A stretch of 64,000 nucleotides of DNA from Saprospiraceae bacterium (GTDB taxonomy: Bacteria; Bacteroidota; Bacteroidia; Chitinophagales; Saprospiraceae). Shown here in pieces: positions 47,861-57,642 of this stretch; the stretch's first letter is position 1, and each line of letters opens with the position of its first letter. The stretch lies in assembly GCA_013214355.1 (NCBI GenBank), contig JABSSL010000007.1, positions 103,538 through 167,537 of the forward strand. The letters run 5' to 3'. The position numbers were made by a program, and so were the translations under genes. The notes beneath the pieces were generated by a model. The model was not told the DNA's origin. It saw nothing but the letters and a program-made list of their open reading frames with translations, and searched no databases.

Positions 47861-48658
47861 ATGAAAAACAAATCTACAAGAAGCTTTCCAGTGCTCCTTA
47901 TGGGGGCCTTTCTCTGTTCCACTTTATTCCTCAGTTCGTGTTTCACCCCGAAACCAGTGGTTCGTGTAGAACCGATGGAGGAAGATGTACGCTGGCAGTA
48001 TGGCCAAGCCTTCGCTCGGCAGCAATCTAATGACCTAGAAGTACAAGCCGCTTACAACGGAAATAATCGTGAATACCTTTTCTTTGATGTAGAAGTGACG
48101 AATTTTGGAGAAGAAGAAGTACTAGTTGATCCTAAACAGTTTTACCTGGAAGTTAAGGGTATGAAGATGCGAGCGGCTGACCCGGAGGTAATGCTCTTGG
48201 GCTTGGATATGGACGCCTCCAGAAGAGAGGCGAATTCAAAGAATGCGGCAGTGGCTATAGGTGTGGCTGCGGTGGCGGCTACGGCTGCGATTATCGCGAC
48301 TTCGGATGGAAATGGAAATTCAAACGCTTCCAATAACAACAATGCTAGCGGCAATAGCTTTGATGGTGGATATAACAATTTGGATTTAGCCGTGGACTTG
48401 GTTTCAATCGTCCCCAATTTAATGATTGATCTTTCTGCTCCAAGAGCAGTGGAAGAATTCCCTCCTGTTAATCCACAGGACCGTAACTTTTGGACGGATT
48501 TCACTTTACGTAAAACTACCTTAAGACAAGGTGAACGGGTTAGTGGAAAGGTTCTTTTCCGAACCCTTGATTTAGATGATCGATTCCAGATGGTACTACC
48601 GGTCGAGTCTTCAACCTTTAGAATGCAGTTTAAGCGGTTGTTGTTTCAACCACGTTAA
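47861..48658 (+). CDS. Hypothetical lipoprotein with Asn/Ser/Gly-rich linker
   Basis: Lipobox FLSSCFT; GNGNSNASNNNNASGNS low-complexity tract. Confidence 0.75.
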   Translation: MKNKSTRSFPVLLMGAFLCSTLFLSSCFTPKPVVRVEPMEEDVRWQYGQAFARQQSNDLEVQAAYNGNNREYLFFDVEVTNFGEEEVLVDPKQFYLEVKGMKMRAADPEVMLLGLDMDASRREANSKNAAVAIGVAAVAATAAIIATSDGNGNSNASNNNNASGNSFDGGYNNLDLAVDLVSIVPNLMIDLSAPRAVEEFPPVNPQDRNFWTDFTLRKTTLRQGERVSGKVLFRTLDLDDRFQMVLPVESSTFRMQFKRLLFQPR

Positions 48659-48678
48659 GAGGATGTGTATATTGAGGC

Positions 48679-49635
48679 ATGTATCAATTGGTTAATTGCC
48701 TAGCCCCTTTCCTGGAGCGACAAGCTTACTTGGTTTTGGATGGGGGCTTGGCTAGCGAATTAGAACACCTTGGCATGGATCTCAACGATCCACTTTGGTC
48801 GGCCAAGGTCTTGCTGGAGCAGCCCGACGCCATTGCGGCAGTGCATCGTGCTTATCTCGAGGCCGGCGCGGATTTGATTACTACTGCCTCCTATCAGGCT
48901 TCTTACCCAGGCCTAGCCAACAGAGGTTTAGAGGATGCTGCCATTGGACAATTATTGCGGGACAGCGTTTACTTGGCTAAGACGGTGCGCAATGAATACC
49001 TCCAATCTATAGAACAAGACAGTGAACGTATTAGACCGCTCGTGGCAGCTTCTGTAGGCCCTTACGGTGCCTTTTTAGCTGATGGATCGGAATATACGGG
49101 ACAATATGGTGTAAGTCGTCAAACCCTATATGATTTTCATCGTCCTCGTTTAGCACAGCTAGTGGCGGCAGAACCAGATATCCTAGCGATTGAAACAATC
49201 CCCTGTCTAGAAGAGGCGGAAGTGCTTCTAGCGCTATTAGCAGAATTCCCACAACAACCGGCCCTACTCAGTTATAGTTGTAGAGATGGCAAACACATCT
49301 CCAGCGGCGAACCTTTCAAAGAAGCCGTAAAACTAGTTCTAGGTTGTTCGCAAATCCTTGCGGTGGGCATCAACTGTACGGCCCCGCAATGGATTGGCTC
49401 ACTTTTAGAGGAGGTGTGTGATGAAGTAAAAATTCCCTTGTTGGTATACCCCAATCGGGGAGAAGCTTGGGATCCAAATAAAAAATGCTGGATCCCTGGC
49501 AGTGCTGGAGTGAGCCTAGCTGATCAGGTAGCAACTTGGTACAGCCTGGGCGCTCAGCTTATCGGGGGCTGTTGCCGGGTACGTCCCGTCGATATTACCG
49601 CAATCCGAACAGCTTTAGCTCCTATTCAACCTTAA
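48679..49635 (+). CDS. mmuM: Homocysteine S-methyltransferase
   Basis: LDGGLASELEHLGMDLNDPLWSAKVL..ASVGPYGAFLADGSEYTG..GINCTAPQWI..IGGCCRV. Confidence 0.93.
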   Translation: MYQLVNCLAPFLERQAYLVLDGGLASELEHLGMDLNDPLWSAKVLLEQPDAIAAVHRAYLEAGADLITTASYQASYPGLANRGLEDAAIGQLLRDSVYLAKTVRNEYLQSIEQDSERIRPLVAASVGPYGAFLADGSEYTGQYGVSRQTLYDFHRPRLAQLVAAEPDILAIETIPCLEEAEVLLALLAEFPQQPALLSYSCRDGKHISSGEPFKEAVKLVLGCSQILAVGINCTAPQWIGSLLEEVCDEVKIPLLVYPNRGEAWDPNKKCWIPGSAGVSLADQVATWYSLGAQLIGGCCRVRPVDITAIRTALAPIQP

Positions 49636-51088
49636 TCCTGGCTTCAAAGGGGAAGACGGTTGATTCTTCTCTGGCATTTACCATGATCTCAGCCATTTCT
49701 GCGACAATCTCAGGATGATCCGCAGCTAGATCGTTTTCTTCTCCGATATCTGTAGAGATATCATACAATTCTATGCTCCGTTGAGGGTTTTTAAATATAT
49801 CGTATTTGACGGCTTTCCATTTCCCTTTTCGTACCGCTTGTCGCCCTCCTCTTTCATGAAACTCCCAATACAGGTACTCGTGTTGTGTTTGTTCCTGACC
49901 TAAAAGTGTTGGTAAGAAGGAAAGGCCGTCTATGTCTGATTCCGCCGATAAGCCAGCTACTTCACAGAAGGTGGGGTAGAGGTCCCAAAAGGCGGATAAG
50001 TGATCACTTGAACTTCCAGGGGCTACCTTACTCGGCCAGTAGGCGATGGTAGGTACGCGAATACCTCCTTCATACAAATCCCTTTTATAACCTTTCATTG
50101 GACCATTACTGTCAAAATAATCTGGATCTGCACCCGCTTCCAGGTGTGGCCCATTGTCTGAAGAAAAGATAATCAGGGTGTTTTCTGCAATCCCCAAGGC
50201 TTCCAGCTGTGCGCTAATCTCTCCGACTTGATCATCCAATAAATTGACCATGGCCGCAAAGGCGGCGTGGCCTTCGGGTTGCGAGCCATAGGGACCGCGT
50301 CTGTATCTTTCTCCATCATCTCTTCCTTCGTAGGATTTTTCTGGGTCGTATTTTCCACGATGCTTTTCCATATAAGCGGATGGAGCGAATAACTCTGCAT
50401 GCGGAATCACGGAAGGATAATAGAGGAAAAAGCTTGTGTCCTTATTGGCCTCGATGAATGCTAAGGCTTCCTCATGGATCAGATTTGGCGCGTAAATGCC
50501 TTCCTGCTTACCCTCATTCTCCGCTAGCATTAACTTATCCTGATTGTTCCAGAGGTGGTAGGGATAATAATTGTGAGCTAAGGTTTGACAAAGGTAGCCG
50601 AAGAAGGTGTCAAAGCCTTGATTTTCTGGCGCTCCTTCTGAGCCAGGACCACCAAGGCCCCATTTGCCAAAGGCCCCAGTGACATAGCCTCCCTCTTTCA
50701 GTTTTTCGGCAATGGTAATACTTTCACTGGGTAGGGGTTGTTGCCCTTCTGGTGGAGTTCGCTTGTTACCTCTGATAGGAGTATGACCGGTATGCAGACC
50801 CGTCATCAGACTGGAGCGCGATGGAGCACACACGGTAGTCCCCGCATAATGTTGTGTAAGCATCAACCCCCCTCTGGCCAAAGCATCTAAGTGTGGCGTT
50901 TGAAATCGTTGTTGACCAAAAACACCAATATCTCCATAGCCTAGGTCATCTGCTAAAATGTAAATGATATTGGGTTTGGAAGGGGACTGGGACGCTGTTT
51001 CATCCTTTGGAGAAGGGGACTGGCAACTGAAGCATGCCAATAGAAAGATGGATCCCAATAGTGGAAGCTTTGGAAGGTACTTGTACAT
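49622..51088 (-). CDS. Arylsulfatase-type sulfatase
   Basis: NIIYILADDLGYGDIGVFG..GTTVCAPSRSSLMTG (CxPSR signature). Confidence 0.95.
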   Translation of the reverse strand: MYKYLPKLPLLGSIFLLACFSCQSPSPKDETASQSPSKPNIIYILADDLGYGDIGVFGQQRFQTPHLDALARGGLMLTQHYAGTTVCAPSRSSLMTGLHTGHTPIRGNKRTPPEGQQPLPSESITIAEKLKEGGYVTGAFGKWGLGGPGSEGAPENQGFDTFFGYLCQTLAHNYYPYHLWNNQDKLMLAENEGKQEGIYAPNLIHEEALAFIEANKDTSFFLYYPSVIPHAELFAPSAYMEKHRGKYDPEKSYEGRDDGERYRRGPYGSQPEGHAAFAAMVNLLDDQVGEISAQLEALGIAENTLIIFSSDNGPHLEAGADPDYFDSNGPMKGYKRDLYEGGIRVPTIAYWPSKVAPGSSSDHLSAFWDLYPTFCEVAGLSAESDIDGLSFLPTLLGQEQTQHEYLYWEFHERGGRQAVRKGKWKAVKYDIFKNPQRSIELYDISTDIGEENDLAADHPEIVAEMAEIMVNAREESTVFPFEARIKVE

Positions 51089-51257
51089 GGTTTTTCATTT
51101 TGCTAAACGGCTTACAAGTTACTACGGTAGATCGGAATTGCCAATGAAGCGAGGAAAAATTACCTTTACTTACTGGGCTTGTAATTTGCTCTCCACTGAC
51201 CAGAAACGATTATTGGCCTTTAAACTGAAATAGATTTCAATCAAAAGAAACAGCTAT

Positions 51258-52021
51258 ATGGATATTTTCAACTTAGATGGTAAGGTGGCGCTCGTAACGG
51301 GAGGGAACAGTGGGATTGGTTTAGCTTATGCCAAAGGATTGGTAAAGGCAGGGGCGCGGGTGGCTCTTTGGGGGAGGAATAAGGATAAAAATATGGCGGC
51401 AGTTACAGCCTTGGAAGCACTCGATGGAGAGGCAGCGGCCTTCGTTTGTGATATAACCGAACAGACGCAAGTTGATACCGCTTTCGCCGCTACCCTGGCA
51501 CATTTTGGCCAAGTGGATATCTGTTTTGCCAATGCCGGAGGGGGAGGGCCCCGCGGGATGTTGCATCAGATTAGTGATGCGGATTGGCAAGGAATCTTAG
51601 ATCTGAATTTGAATAGTGTGGTGTATACCTATCGGAAGGTCATTGCCCATCTATTGGAACGGAAAGCACCTGGAAAGCTTATTGTCACCTCTTCTGTGGC
51701 GGGCTTGATGGGAATGGGATATGCCTCAGGATATGCCACGACGAAGGCTGCGGTGCTGGGATTGACTCGAGCTTTAGCAGTGGAATTGGGGCGTAATAAC
51801 ATTCAGGTGAATGCCATTCTTCCAGGCTATGTAGAAACGGAATGTCGATAAAAACGCCTCCAGTCTTTAAGGAGGCCGTCCTGCGAAGATCTGTTTCAGG
51901 ACAGTTTGGAACCTTGGAACAGATGGAGGGTATTGCGGTGTTCTTGGCTTCCTCAGCCAGCGATTTTATGACAGGGCAGAATATCGTTTTAGATGGTGGG
52001 CATACGGTACATCCGATGTAG
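51258..52021 (+). pseudogene. SDR family oxidoreductase with -1 frameshift near 51842
   Basis: Rossmann VTGGNSGIGLA, YATTKAAVLG; C-terminus continues in another frame as MSIKTPPVFKEAVLRRSVSGQFGTLEQMEGIAVFLASSASDFMTGQNIVLDGGHTVHPM*. Confidence 0.85.
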
Positions 52022-52028
52022 GATAATT

Positions 52029-52064
52029 CTACCTCACCGGGTGACTAGTGACCCGGTGAGGTAG
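52029..52064. terminator. Bidirectional terminator-like palindrome
   Basis: CTACCTCACCGGGT-8nt-ACCCGGTGAGGTAG, 14-bp perfect stem between convergent genes. Confidence 0.65.
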
Positions 52065-52075
52065 ACGGAAAACTA

Positions 52076-52750
52076 CTACTTACTTATCTTGGCAGTACCA
52101 CTTCCGGTAGATACTTGAATCTTAGTACCTGAAGTGCCAAAGCTTTTTGTTTTTCTGATCATGTTGTTGTTTCTTCCCCCCCGCTCAATTACTTCCTCTT
52201 TATCGAAGGAAAAAGGGGCGCTAATATTTCCACTCTTTTCACCACATTGCATAACCAGTTCTCCATTGAATTTGAAGCCATTCATTTCGAGACTGGAGTT
52301 ACCAGATCCAGTGTTCAGCTTCATGAAGCCTTCGAAATTTTCAAAACGATAATTCCCACTTCCGGTATTTGAGAATAATTCTATATCAACATCTTCTACC
52401 TCCACATTCCCGGAGGCAGTGTTAGTTCGAATCATAATATCGTTAGGGACTTTCAGTGTCCAGGAAGAAGCCTCGTTCATTCGGCGAGATTTAGATTTCT
52501 CTTTGATTTTTAGCTTTCCGTTGTTATTTGTGATGGATACTTGTACTTGATCGGAATCGTATTCTCCATCTAATAGTACCTGTCCGTTAGAACTAGCTCC
52601 AATCTCAATATTGCCGGAGATGACATCTAGCTCGATCTTTTGGATGTTGTTGTATGACTTTTGGATCGTCTTTGTTTGGGCAAAGGTAAATTGAATACTG
52701 ACTAGCAAAATAGCTATTGGTAAAAGCGATTGTTGAAGTTTCATATGCAT
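52076..52750 (-). CDS. DUF4097-like beta-solenoid secreted protein
   Basis: IQKIELDVISGNIEIG..NTASGNVEVEDVDIELFSNTGSGNYRFENFEG. Confidence 0.85.
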   Translation of the reverse strand: MHMKLQQSLLPIAILLVSIQFTFAQTKTIQKSYNNIQKIELDVISGNIEIGASSNGQVLLDGEYDSDQVQVSITNNNGKLKIKEKSKSRRMNEASSWTLKVPNDIMIRTNTASGNVEVEDVDIELFSNTGSGNYRFENFEGFMKLNTGSGNSSLEMNGFKFNGELVMQCGEKSGNISAPFSFDKEEVIERGGRNNNMIRKTKSFGTSGTKIQVSTGSGTAKISK

Positions 52751-52780
52751 TTTTGTTGTTTGCTGTATATGAAATCAATG

Positions 52781-52796
52781 TGCCAAAGCCATGCCA
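52781..52796 (-). promoter_or_regulatory. Sigma54-type -24/-12 promoter
   Basis: Minus: TGGCATGGCTTTGGCA (GG-N10-GC spacing). Confidence 0.6.
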
Positions 52797-52862
52797 AAGG
52801 AGGGTTTTTGTTGTAATATTCTGATAAATAATGTGTTAGGTTGAGTCGCTTCCTCAGGGCAC

Positions 52863-52900
52863 TGTTCGAATGTGGACAGAATCTGTACGATAGTGAACAA
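52863..52900 (-). promoter_or_regulatory. Double TGTnC-N6-GnACA upstream activating-like site
   Basis: Minus: TTGTTC-N6-GTACAG-N4-TGTCC-N6-GAACA. Confidence 0.6.
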
Positions 52901-52923
52901 ATCGATTCGGTTGAGAAAGCAAT

Positions 52924-52964
52924 AAAAAAGAAACCCGAATCTAGGAGTAATCCTAAATTCGGGT
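52924..52964 (-). terminator. Intrinsic terminator of asnS
   Basis: ACCCGAATcTAGGA-gtaa-TCCTAaATTCGGGT followed on minus by CTTTTTTATT. Confidence 0.8.
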
Positions 52965-53019
52965 CACGATAAGTCCTTTATCATGTAATCTGTTCGGGTA
53001 TATTCCCGACTAGATTAGA

Positions 53020-54453
53020 CTAAAATTCAGCGGTCTTTGGTGCTCTAGGGAAAGGAATCACATCGCGAATGTTGGTCATCCCAGTGATAAAAAGCACCAT
53101 TCTTTCGAAACCGAGTCCAAAGCCGGCATGTGGCGCGCCTCCAAATTTTCGTAAGTCAAGGTACCACCACAATTCCTCTTCAGGGATATCCATGTCTGCC
53201 ATTCTCGACTTGAGAATATCGATTCGCTCTTCTCGTTGTGATCCACCAATTACCTCCCCAATGAATGGGAATAGAACATCCATAGCAGCCACGGTCTTTT
53301 CATCGTCGTTCATTCGCATGTAGAAGGCTTTGATATCCTTCGGATAATCACGAACGATTACAGGCTTCTTAAACTTCTTCTCCACGAGAAAACGCTCATG
53401 TTCTGCCTGTAGATCTGCTCCCCAAGTAGGTTCAAACTCAAAGCGCCCCTTTTTGAAAGGCTTGGAGTTGCGCAGAATATTGATGGCCTCACTGTAGGTG
53501 ATACGTTCGAAGTCGTTGTCTACTACAAAGCGAAGCATCTCGACTAGCCCCATTGGCCGGCGTTTTTCCTTTGGCATGTTCTTCTCCTCCTGTTGGATAC
53601 GTTGATCCAAGAAGGCGAGATCATCAGGATAGTTGTCTAGCACGTAGTTAATCAAGTACTTCACAAAATCCTCGGCTAGATCCATGTCATCGAAGATGTC
53701 AAAGAAGGCCACTTCCGGTTCAATCATCCAAAACTCAGACAAGTGTCGAGTAGTGTGAGAGTTCTCAGCCCGGAAAGTAGGGCCAAAGGTATAGACCTTA
53801 CCCATGGCTAAGGCACCGATTTCTGCTTGCAGTTGACCGGATACCGTTAGGTTGGTCGCCTTTCCGAAAAAGTCTTCTTTGAAATCGATCTTGCCCTCTT
53901 CAGTACGAGGAGGGTTGTCAAGATCAAGTGTAGTTACTTGGAACATTTCCCCGGCTCCCTCGGCATCACTACCCGTTACGATTGGTGTATGTAGGTAGTA
54001 GTAGCCATTGTCGTTGAAATATTTATGAACGGCATAAGCTACGGCATGGCGAATACGAAACACGGCACTAAAGGTGTTGGTACGCATCCGCAAGTGAGCT
54101 TTGTCGCGTAAAAACTCCATCGTTTGGCGCTTGGGTTGCAAGGGGTATTCCTCAGGATCACTACCGCCTAGGATTTCGACTTCGTCAGCGATGATCTCCA
54201 CAGATTGACCCGCTCCCTGAGATTCTTGCAAATTACCTACCACTTTGAGACAAGCGTGAAAATTTATCTTCTTCAAGATCTCTTCGTCCATATTTTCAAA
54301 ATCGATCACTACTTGCACGTTTTTCATGCCGGTACCATCATTGAGTGCAATAAAGCGATTGGAACGGAAGGCTCTTACCCATCCCATGACTGTCACTTTT
54401 TCACCAATTTTGGGCTCAGCTAGTAGCTGAGCGATCTCTGTTCGCTTGCTCAT
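53020..54453 (-). CDS. asnS: Asparagine--tRNA ligase
   Basis: MSKRTEIAQLL..VMGWVRAFRS..TFRAENSHTTRHLSEFWMIEPE..GFGLGFERMVLFITGMTNIRDVIPFPR; start reassigned to 54453. Confidence 0.97.
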   Translation of the reverse strand: MSKRTEIAQLLAEPKIGEKVTVMGWVRAFRSNRFIALNDGTGMKNVQVVIDFENMDEEILKKINFHACLKVVGNLQESQGAGQSVEIIADEVEILGGSDPEEYPLQPKRQTMEFLRDKAHLRMRTNTFSAVFRIRHAVAYAVHKYFNDNGYYYLHTPIVTGSDAEGAGEMFQVTTLDLDNPPRTEEGKIDFKEDFFGKATNLTVSGQLQAEIGALAMGKVYTFGPTFRAENSHTTRHLSEFWMIEPEVAFFDIFDDMDLAEDFVKYLINYVLDNYPDDLAFLDQRIQQEEKNMPKEKRRPMGLVEMLRFVVDNDFERITYSEAINILRNSKPFKKGRFEFEPTWGADLQAEHERFLVEKKFKKPVIVRDYPKDIKAFYMRMNDDEKTVAAMDVLFPFIGEVIGGSQREERIDILKSRMADMDIPEEELWWYLDLRKFGGAPHAGFGLGFERMVLFITGMTNIRDVIPFPRAPKTAEF

Positions 54454-54616
54454 TTTTAACAACTTTTTTTTCTTTGCAATCCAATTGCGAGACAAATAGT
54501 TCCGCAATTTTAGGAAAGTCGCGAAGATAGAGAGATTCAAGGTATCTTATCAATTCTCTAGCCTTTTTTTTCAGCGATCATTAATTGCTTACTTTCGCAT
54601 CTAAAACACCTAAAAT

Positions 54617-55174
54617 ATGAAAGCATCGATTTTGTCTGGTTTACGTCTTGTTAGCCTCTTGCTGACCTTGACTCTTTTGGGTTGGCAGTGTAGTGGTAGC
54701 GCTGGAGAAAAGACAGCCGGCAGTGGGCCTAGTGGCAACTTATTCCAGCGTTATTATGAAACTTATCCAGCTCCACCACCGGTTCGCACTGGAGGTACGG
54801 ATGAGGAAAGAGAAACCTGGAATAGAGCCGTAGCTAACTATGGTAATGGGGATTATGTTGGTGCCATTGCAGCCTTTGAAGAGGCTCTAGCAAATGAAAG
54901 ACCCCCGGATGCTACGGTGAATTTCTATATAGGCGTGAGTCATTTGGAATTGTCAACTCCACGGCCCAAGAAGGCTGTCGAATACTTCAATAAGGTGGTG
55001 ACTGAAAAAAAGGGAAGGTATTATGAAGCAGCTCGTTGGTACAGAGCCATGTGCTATCTAATGCAGGGAGAGATTTCGGAAACTCGTGTCTTCCTAGAAA
55101 GAATGAAAGTGGAAGAGGATGAGTTCAAGAAGGAAGAGGTGCTTAAGTTGCTGTCGCAACTGCCGGGGCAGTAA
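54617..55174 (+). CDS. TPR-containing lipoprotein
   Basis: Lipobox LLGWQCSG; YGNGDYVGAIAAFEEALANERPPDATVNFYIGVSHLEL. Confidence 0.8.
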   Translation: MKASILSGLRLVSLLLTLTLLGWQCSGSAGEKTAGSGPSGNLFQRYYETYPAPPPVRTGGTDEERETWNRAVANYGNGDYVGAIAAFEEALANERPPDATVNFYIGVSHLELSTPRPKKAVEYFNKVVTEKKGRYYEAARWYRAMCYLMQGEISETRVFLERMKVEEDEFKKEEVLKLLSQLPGQ

Positions 55175-55256
55175 AGGATGATTGAAATGGGGAGTCGGAA
55201 TGCAGAAAGCGGAAATTTTCCAACTTCCAACTTCCGCATTCCGACTTCCGCATTCC

Positions 55257-56168
55257 TTATTGATCTTTGCTCAGCTCATCCCAAGCCACCTGTAGGTTGA
55301 CATTTTTGAAACGTCCACCTTGCCAGTCTTCTGCTTTTGGGATCAGCTCCGTCTTCTCTTTGAGTTGTTCAAGTGAAGTACCCTTCCTCTGCTCCTTTTT
55401 CACATATCTTAGGAGTTTCTTGAGGTATATTTCCATTTCTTTCAAATCAGCTGCAGAGCCTGTTACCTCAAAGCCTTGGCCTGCATGACCGAAAATATAG
55501 AGCGTATCTTTATCGAAGGTTTTTCGAGCTTGCTTCAATAGTTTTATCCAATTTTTGATAGAGGCTCCAGCTACCGCGTCAATATTGGGCATACGGTGAT
55601 TAAACATAAGATCGCCCATATGTACGACATTGGCGTTCTCAAGGTGGATTAAGGTATCGCCACTTGTATGGCCAGCCCCGAAATAGTGGAGGCTTACGGT
55701 TTCTCCACCTATCTTTTTGGACCAATTGGTGTCGTAAGTCGTATCGGGTAATAGTGTTTTTTCTAGGTTGCCCCTCTCTTTTGCTACTCTTTCCTGGTGG
55801 AATTTCGAATTACTATGGGCGATCACCTGCTTGACAAAGCCTTTGAAAGCAATGTTACCCCCGGAGTGATCCCCATGGTGATGGGTATTGATCAGTAGAT
55901 CCACCTGACGATCCGTCTTTTCCTGGATCTTTCCAATTAGATTTTTGGCTTGATCGGGAAATTGAGTGTCGATCACGATCACGCCCCCCTTATCGATCAT
56001 CCATCCAATCGTACCACCTCGTTCCGTATAGATTCCTACATTGCGGCGAAGGGGTTTCATCTCTCCTGCCTCAATACCCATAACCTCAGCCATGATGTGA
56101 TGCATCGGAAGCAGGGATGCTCCGGCTAGCAGGCCACCCTGCTTAAGAAAGGTTCTTCTTGTTGACAT
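55257..56168 (-). CDS. MBL-fold metallo-hydrolase with Tat-like signal
   Basis: MSTRRTFLKQGGLLAGASLLP; NTHHHGDHSGGN. Confidence 0.92.
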   Translation of the reverse strand: MSTRRTFLKQGGLLAGASLLPMHHIMAEVMGIEAGEMKPLRRNVGIYTERGGTIGWMIDKGGVIVIDTQFPDQAKNLIGKIQEKTDRQVDLLINTHHHGDHSGGNIAFKGFVKQVIAHSNSKFHQERVAKERGNLEKTLLPDTTYDTNWSKKIGGETVSLHYFGAGHTSGDTLIHLENANVVHMGDLMFNHRMPNIDAVAGASIKNWIKLLKQARKTFDKDTLYIFGHAGQGFEVTGSAADLKEMEIYLKKLLRYVKKEQRKGTSLEQLKEKTELIPKAEDWQGGRFKNVNLQVAWDELSKDQ

Positions 56169-56302
56169 GATTTTCAATTGTGTGTTAGAAGAGTACCCAG
56201 GGGATACTCAGTAATGTGCAATACCTCTAGCTTGTGCTAGAATCATGCGAGTTGTATCTCGAATTTTAACCTTCCTATTGGGTAGTCAAGTGAGCGTGAG
56301 GC

Positions 56303-56731
56303 CTATAAGAATCGTTGTTTCAGTTCTGGTGTAGGAATCATACAGCTTTCTTTCTGTCCAAACCATTTATAGCGGTTGCGGGCAATCCAGTCATAGATCC
56401 GATCCCTGATCCCTTTTGGTATTAGTTTGAACACATAAAACGGACGCCAAAGCCCGCCTAAGTGCCAGGCGATCTGTAAAGGTACATTCGAATGGGTGTA
56501 AAATTGTCCGCCATCGAACATGACCACCGTATTTAAAGCAGAAGGATCCAATCCAGCCTCCACGAGCAAAGCTTGCCCCGCTTCAGATTGCAGCGCACTA
56601 AAGCGGAATTGGCCTTTCGGATCACGCTTAATAATAAATTGTACCAAGCCATTACACAGATTACATACCCCATCAAACAAAAGGATGGGTTTATCGCGTG
56701 GAATTTGCACTGGATCATCGCTCATATTCAA
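56303..56731 (-). CDS. DCC family (DUF393) thiol-disulfide oxidoreductase-like protein
   Basis: LLFDGVCNLCNGLVQFIIKRDPKGQFRFSALQS. Confidence 0.93.
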   Translation of the reverse strand: MNMSDDPVQIPRDKPILLFDGVCNLCNGLVQFIIKRDPKGQFRFSALQSEAGQALLVEAGLDPSALNTVVMFDGGQFYTHSNVPLQIAWHLGGLWRPFYVFKLIPKGIRDRIYDWIARNRYKWFGQKESCMIPTPELKQRFL

Positions 56732-56767
56732 ATGAACGTAAGAATAGCCAACTTGTTCGATAACTGC

Positions 56768-57268
56768 TTATTCTGCTTGTACCTGCGACCGGAAGAAGGC
56801 TCCTAGTAAATTGATTTGCCCGAGGTGATAGGCGTCATGTTGCAGGACTCCTTCGATTAGATAGCGAAAGTTGTACTGATGTTGTCCATTGGACAGTAGC
56901 TTTTTTAACAAGGCATCTTCCTGCTCAGCTAGTAAGCTTAAGATCGTTGTCTGTGAGGCAGCAAATTCCTCCAATAGTTCTTCCCAGCTTAATCCATCTA
57001 CAGCGGGCCAATCTAGTGCTGTATTGAGTTCAATGACGTAGGAATGATTTCCTTGTAAATGCTCGATGAGGAATTGCCGCCAAGCCACCATGTGCCTTAG
57101 GATCTCAGCAATGTTCTTCTTTTCTGGCAGTAAGGATCGAACACTGACTTCGGGACGAATATTTTGTAGGGATGATAAAATATTAGTCCCGTACCAAGGT
57201 TGCCCATCGTAGATGGCTTCAAATCGTCGTATTAAGGCTTGTATTTGCTTGTTTTCATTCTTAGACAT
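56768..57268 (-). CDS. DinB-family protein
   Basis: HMVAWRQFLIEHL..GVLQHDAYHLGQINLL. Confidence 0.85.
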   Translation of the reverse strand: MSKNENKQIQALIRRFEAIYDGQPWYGTNILSSLQNIRPEVSVRSLLPEKKNIAEILRHMVAWRQFLIEHLQGNHSYVIELNTALDWPAVDGLSWEELLEEFAASQTTILSLLAEQEDALLKKLLSNGQHQYNFRYLIEGVLQHDAYHLGQINLLGAFFRSQVQAE

Positions 57269-57486
57269 GGCGATGTATAAGTGAGTAATTGAATAAAATC
57301 GAGTGTAAAACTTCTAAAACATAAGGGCATACTTCAAAGTTCCACTATAGATGACCGCGGGCTAAGTAGAAAAGTTTTTCTAGATGATTGTTCGCTTGCG
57401 GGATTGTATGTGTTTGGTATTAAGGTGATTAGGTACTGAATTTCTTAAGCTGTTAGAGTTTGTGAGTCTATCTATAAATGTTAAAA

Positions 57487-57540
57487 TACGGCACGTGTCG
57501 TAGGTTTTCTTGCATCTACGGCGCGTGTCGTATATCTTTG
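57487..57540 (+). promoter_or_regulatory. Tandem dyad operators and promoter of the BlaI/BlaR1-like operon
   Basis: TACGGCACGTGTCGTA (57487-57502), TACGGCGCGTGTCGTA (57517-57532), TTG at 57510 and TATCTTTG at 57533-57540. Confidence 0.8.
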
Positions 57541-57642
57541 TGGCGGACATATGATCATATTCCTATAAGCTACCTGAGCGCAAGGGTAGACAATTTACTT
57601 TACGCTGACTTACAGAAATGTCAGCGTTCAGAAATACTTGGT

